DNA of 10,051 nt from contig CAJXIK010000050.1 in NCBI GenBank assembly GCA_913054445.1, forward strand, positions 1 to 10,051, in the 5' to 3' direction. Source of the DNA: an uncultured Bermanella sp. GTDB lineage: Bacteria > Pseudomonadota > Gammaproteobacteria > Pseudomonadales > Oceanobacteraceae. Shown here piece by piece: positions 6,795-10,051 of this stretch. The position numbers and the translations under genes were made by a program. The notes beneath the pieces are model-generated. The model did no database searches. It was not told the origin of the DNA and worked only from the letters and a program-made list of their open reading frames with translations. Positions within the stretch are counted from its first letter, which is position 1. Every line of letters begins with the position of its first letter.

Positions 6795-7793
6795 ATGACC
6801 ATTAAGGTTGCCATAAATGGTTTTGGCCGCATCGGTAGGTTGGCTATGCGCGTATTATTAAACCGACCAGAATTTAAAGTGGTGGCCATCAACGATGTCA
6901 TTAATCCAGACTACATGGCGTATTTATTACGCCACGATTCTAGTCACGGCATCTTCTGCGCCGACATTCGCCATTCACACGACAGCCTAATCATAAACCA
7001 ACACAGCATACGCACCAGCCAACACCGCCAGCCACAAGACTGTAACTGGCGAGAAGTAGGCACGCAGGTGGTGATCGAGAGCAGCGGCCTGTTTACCAGC
7101 CAAGAAAAAGCCCACGAGCATATTCAGGCGGGGGCAGAAAAAGTGGTGATCAGCGCACCCTCTCAGGATGCTCCCATGTTTGTGATGGGGGTTAACCATC
7201 GACAATACCAAGCAGCCATGAATATTATTTCCAATGCCTCCTGCACCACCAACTGCTTGGCTCCCATCGCTAAGGTCTTGCACGATAACTGGGGGATTGA
7301 AGAAGCGCTCATGACCACAGTGCACGCCGCCACCGCCACCCAGCGTACCGTGGACAGCGCCATTGCGTCCGATTGGCGTGGTGCCCGCAGCATGGCCAAC
7401 AACATCATCCCCAGCAGCACCGGGGCAGCCACCGCGGTAGGCAAGGTGATACCCGATTTAAGCGGCAGGTTAAGCGGCATGGCTTTTAGGGTGCCCACGG
7501 TCGATGTGTCGGTGGTGGATCTAACGGTCAGGCTAAAAAAAGCGGCGAGCTATGAAGAGATAAAGGTGGTCATGCGACACGCCAGCGAGCATGAACTAAA
7601 GGGCATACTGGGCTACACCGAAGATGCCGTGGTGTCGTCCGATTTTTTACACGACCCACGCAGCGCCATTTTTGATGCCAGCGCGGGCATCGCCCTCAAT
7701 GATCACTTTGTGAAGGTGGTGGCCTGGTATGACAATGAGTGGGGCTATGCCAATCGCTTGGTTGACCTGATTGAATATACCTTTAGCCAGTAG
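6795..7793 (+). CDS. gap: Glyceraldehyde-3-phosphate dehydrogenase (type I, phosphorylating)
   Basis: GAPDH converts glyceraldehyde 3-phosphate, NAD+ and phosphate to 1,3-bisphosphoglycerate in cytoplasmic glycolysis and gluconeogenesis. The 332 residues cover the full family length. The N-terminal NAD fold shows INGFGRIGR (7-15) and AINDV with D34, the acid that favours NAD over NADP. The catalytic motif SNASCTTNCLAP has C150, and H177 is the general base in TTVHAATATQ. SSTG (207-210), GMAFRVP with R232, and YDNEWGY (312-318) complete the active site. The loop after TVD reads SAIASDWRGAR where E. coli-type enzymes have GPSHKDWRG, so the usual proline is an alanine. GAATAVGKV replaces the common GAAKAVGKV. 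These changes suggest a divergent paralogue, though SSTGAA and HAATATQ argue against Epd. The AAGGAAGGA ribosome site is strong. The gene stands alone, with no pgk or other glycolysis gene beside it. Confidence 0.96.
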   Translation: MTIKVAINGFGRIGRLAMRVLLNRPEFKVVAINDVINPDYMAYLLRHDSSHGIFCADIRHSHDSLIINQHSIRTSQHRQPQDCNWREVGTQVVIESSGLFTSQEKAHEHIQAGAEKVVISAPSQDAPMFVMGVNHRQYQAAMNIISNASCTTNCLAPIAKVLHDNWGIEEALMTTVHAATATQRTVDSAIASDWRGARSMANNIIPSSTGAATAVGKVIPDLSGRLSGMAFRVPTVDVSVVDLTVRLKKAASYEEIKVVMRHASEHELKGILGYTEDAVVSSDFLHDPRSAIFDASAGIALNDHFVKVVAWYDNEWGYANRLVDLIEYTFSQ

Positions 7794-7812
7794 ACCCATA
7801 CCCTAAAAAGAA

Positions 7813-7833
7813 AAACCGGCACTGGGCCGGTTT
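7813..7833. terminator. Bidirectional intrinsic terminator between the GAPDH gene and parC
   Basis: A perfect 8-bp inverted repeat (AAACCGGC / GCCGGTTT) flanks an ACTGG loop between two convergent genes. On the minus strand the stem runs into TTTTTCTTTTTA, a good U tract for ending parC. On the plus strand it is followed by the weaker TTTATCCTTT, which still suits the GAPDH gene. The hairpin lies 19 bases after the GAPDH stop and 34 bases beyond the parC stop. Confidence 0.85.
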
Positions 7834-7867
7834 ATCCTTTAATACGCCTCAACTACAGTGCGCGGCT

Positions 7868-10051
7868 TTAATCACCACCCTGCCGCAGCACCTCAATGCT
7901 GGTCACATTTTGGAAACCACGGGGCAGCTTATTACCACGGCGGCCACGTTCTCCCTGATAGTGTTCAAGATCCTTAAACTTCATCTTCACATGGCGCTTA
8001 CCGGCGTTGACCACCAGCACATCGCCGTCCTTCATTAACGCGAGGCCAATTAAATTCTCGCTACCCCCCGTGCCCAGGTTAATAATTTTATTGCCCTTGC
8101 CTTTTGACATGAGCGGCAAGTCCGCCGCCGGAAAAGTTAGCAGCCGCCCTTCGTCGCTCACCGCGACGACCCAATCCTGCTTTTGATCGGCCAGCTTCAC
8201 CGGCACGTGCAGTTTTTTATCATCGGGTTTATTTAGCAGCGCCTTGCCATTTTTGTTTTTAGATAACATGTCGGCAAAGGTGGTGACGAAGCCGTAACCG
8301 GACTCACTGGCCATTAAATACTGATCCTTGTTGGCCGCCACCAACATAGTGGCTAGGGTGGCACCTACGCTGAGATTAACCGAACCCGTCACCGGCTCGC
8401 CGTAACCACGGGCACCGGGCAGGCCGTGAATGTTGATGCTATAGCTGCGCCCCGTGCTGTCGAGGAAGACTGCCTGCTGATTGGTCTTGGCATTGGCCTG
8501 TACCAGGAAGGCATCCCCTGCTTTGTAAGCTAGGCTATTGCCGTCCACGTCGTGGCCCTTGGCGGCACGAATCCAGCCCTTTTCTGACAACACCACCGTC
8601 ACCGGATCGGCCCCCATTAAATCGGTTTCACTTAACGCCACCGCTTCTTGGCGGGCCACAATTGGGCTGCGACGATCATCGCCATAGGCTTCGGCATCGG
8701 CGCTGATTTCTTTTTTCACTAGGGTTTTCATGCGGCGTTCGCTGCCGAGAATTTTTTGCAACTGATCACGCTCGGCGGCCAGCTCGTCTTGCTCGCTGCG
8801 AATGCGCATCTCTTCGAGCTTGGCTAGGTGACGCAGCTTTAATTCCAGTACCGACTCGGACTGGATGTCGCTCAAGCCGAAGCGCCGCATTAATTCTTGT
8901 TTGGGTTCTTCCTCGTGCCGAATGATCTCAATCACTTCGTCGATGTTTAAGAAGGCCACCAGCAAGCCGTCTAAAATATGCAGGCGCGCCAGCACTTTTT
9001 CTAACCTGTGCTGCAAACGCCGACGCACCGTGGTGGTACGATATTCTAGCCACTCCTTGACAATCATGGCTAGATTCTTCACCTGCGGCAGGCCGTTGAT
9101 GCCGATCATATTCATGTTGATGCGGTAGCTTTTTTCTAGGTCGGTGGTGGCAAACAGATGGTTCATCAGTTGCTTCAAGTCCACCCGATTCGACTTGGGA
9201 ATAATCACTAAGCGGGTGGGGTTTTCATGGTCGGATTCGTCGCGTAGGTCGGCCACCATGGGCAGTTTTTTCTTGCTCATCTGCGCGGCAATTTGCTCGA
9301 TTATCTTGTTACCCGAGCACTGGTGAGGCAGCGCGGTAATCACCACGTCACCGTCTTCTATTTCATAGATAGCGCGCATCTTCACGCTGCCACGACCGCT
9401 CTCGTACATCTTTTGAATGTCGGCCTTGGGGGTGATGATCTCGGCGGCGGTGGGGTAATCTGGCCCCGCCACAAATTGGCTTAAATCCTGGCTGCTGGCG
9501 TTAGGGTTATCTAACACGTGAATACAGGCACTGGCCAGCTCGCGTAAGTTGTGGGGTGGAATATCGGTGGCCATGCCTACTGCTATGCCCATGGTGCCGT
9601 TTAACAAAATATTGGGCAGGCGCGCCGGCAGCGTCACCGGTTCTTTTAAGGTGCCATCGAAGTTAGGCTGCCAATCCACCGTGCCCTGCGCCAACTCGCC
9701 CAGCAATACATCGGCGTATTTAGTGAGCTTGGATTCGGTGTAACGCATGGCAGCAAACGATTTTGGATCATCCGCCGAGCCCCAGTTACCCTGACCATCC
9801 ACCAGCGGATAGCGATAAGAAAACGGCTGTGCCATCAACACCATGGCCTCGTAACAGGCGCTGTCGCCATGGGGGTGGAACTTACCCAGCACGTCGCCCA
9901 CCGTACGGGCCGACTTCTTATACTTAGCACCGGCCTTTAGGCCCAGCTCCGACATGGCATAGGTGATGCGCCTCTGCACCGGCTTTAAACCGTCGCCGAT
10001 GTGCGGCAGGGCACGGTCCATGATGACGTACATCGAGTAATTCAAGTACGC
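7868..10051 (-). CDS. parC: DNA topoisomerase IV subunit A (5' end beyond window)
   Basis: ParC is the DNA-cleaving subunit of topoisomerase IV, which with ParE decatenates daughter chromosomes. The visible 727 codons begin A-Y-L-N-Y-S, aligning with about residue 17 of the 752-residue E. coli protein, so only some 16 residues are missing at the right edge. The TTG at 10045 is this internal leucine, not a start. The cleavage tyrosine lies in AAMRYTE (about E. coli Y120). The quinolone-determining region reads HGDSACYEA, with the sensitive-type Ser and Glu at positions equal to 80 and 84. The middle holds the coiled-coil and dimer region with LLVAFLNIDEVIEII and LELKLRHLAKLEEM. The C-terminal third has ParC-type propeller blades, with YGDDRRSP before it and GERGRRGNKLPRG near the end. 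GyrA is excluded by the close match to ParC throughout and the lack of a GyrA-box-type QRRGGKG. Confidence 0.98.
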   Translation of the reverse strand, partial: AYLNYSMYVIMDRALPHIGDGLKPVQRRITYAMSELGLKAGAKYKKSARTVGDVLGKFHPHGDSACYEAMVLMAQPFSYRYPLVDGQGNWGSADDPKSFAAMRYTESKLTKYADVLLGELAQGTVDWQPNFDGTLKEPVTLPARLPNILLNGTMGIAVGMATDIPPHNLRELASACIHVLDNPNASSQDLSQFVAGPDYPTAAEIITPKADIQKMYESGRGSVKMRAIYEIEDGDVVITALPHQCSGNKIIEQIAAQMSKKKLPMVADLRDESDHENPTRLVIIPKSNRVDLKQLMNHLFATTDLEKSYRINMNMIGINGLPQVKNLAMIVKEWLEYRTTTVRRRLQHRLEKVLARLHILDGLLVAFLNIDEVIEIIRHEEEPKQELMRRFGLSDIQSESVLELKLRHLAKLEEMRIRSEQDELAAERDQLQKILGSERRMKTLVKKEISADAEAYGDDRRSPIVARQEAVALSETDLMGADPVTVVLSEKGWIRAAKGHDVDGNSLAYKAGDAFLVQANAKTNQQAVFLDSTGRSYSINIHGLPGARGYGEPVTGSVNLSVGATLATMLVAANKDQYLMASESGYGFVTTFADMLSKNKNGKALLNKPDDKKLHVPVKLADQKQDWVVAVSDEGRLLTFPAADLPLMSKGKGNKIINLGTGGSENLIGLALMKDGDVLVVNAGKRHVKMKFKDLEHYQGERGRRGNKLPRGFQNVTSIEVLRQGGD

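Noticed and set aside
6795..7793. Erythrose-4-phosphate dehydrogenase (Epd) as the identity of the GAPDH-like gene
   Set aside because: The SSTGAA phosphate loop and TTVHAATATQ follow GAPDH, while Epd as I recall it has PVDTKLAAG and TTIHSAMHDQ at these places. Only the SSDFLHDPRSAI segment leans toward Epd.
7868..10045. parC starting at the TTG at 10045
   Set aside because: The codons before it read Ala-Tyr and continue the conserved AYLNYS sequence to the window edge, so this TTG is an internal leucine and the true start is outside.
1..10051. CRISPR arrays, tRNA or rRNA genes, insertion sequences, phage or defence genes
   Set aside because: I looked for regularly spaced repeats, terminal inverted repeats, transposase motifs and tRNA-like stretches such as GTTCGAATC, and found none. 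Nearly all of the window is accounted for by known housekeeping genes.

Overview
The window comes from a gammaproteobacterium. The evidence is a ParC that aligns closely with E. coli ParC as I remember it, an E. coli-type GAPDH, and a cytochrome c oxidase cluster in the order coxB-coxA-ctaG-coxC-(reversed DUF2909)-SURF1-small SCO-like protein-ctaA, an order I recall from Pseudomonas, Shewanella and relatives. I cannot name the order or genus. Every gene is intact apart from parC, which runs off the right edge. I see no insertion sequence, phage gene, tRNA, rRNA or CRISPR array. This is ordinary chromosomal housekeeping sequence, and I found no undescribed system in it.

Layout. (1) Positions 26-2087, minus strand: oxidase assembly genes SURF1, a small CxxxC thioredoxin-fold-like protein, and ctaA (heme A synthase). 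They are joined by ATGA and TAATG stop/start overlaps. The next gene, probably ctaB, would lie beyond the left edge. (2) Positions 2086-2271, plus strand: a 61-residue twin-transmembrane DUF2909 protein, transcribed against everything around it. Its ATG is offset by one base from a possible SURF1 ATG (CATG). (3) Positions 2270-2293: a strong hairpin shared by the convergent DUF2909 and coxC genes. (4) Positions 2304-6460, minus strand: the structural operon coxB, coxA, ctaG, coxC, with gaps of 10 bp or less and a TTG start for coxC. (5) Positions 6461-6794: a 334-bp AT-rich divergent intergenic region. (6) Positions 6795-7793, plus strand: a GAPDH gene standing alone. (7) A bidirectional terminator, then parC on the minus strand to the right edge.

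How the genes work together. CoxA, CoxB and CoxC form an A-type heme-copper oxidase whose subunit II carries an extra C-terminal cytochrome c domain (caa3-like). CtaA supplies heme A. CtaG (Cox11 family) supplies CuB. SURF1 assists heme a/a3 insertion. The CxxxC protein may serve CuA or thiol chemistry. GAPDH (glycolysis) and ParC (topoisomerase IV subunit A) are neighbours with no obvious functional link. The points most worth a second look are the TTG-coupled coxC start, the antisense DUF2909/SURF1 junction, the small CxxxC protein, and unusual residues in the GAPDH cofactor loop.
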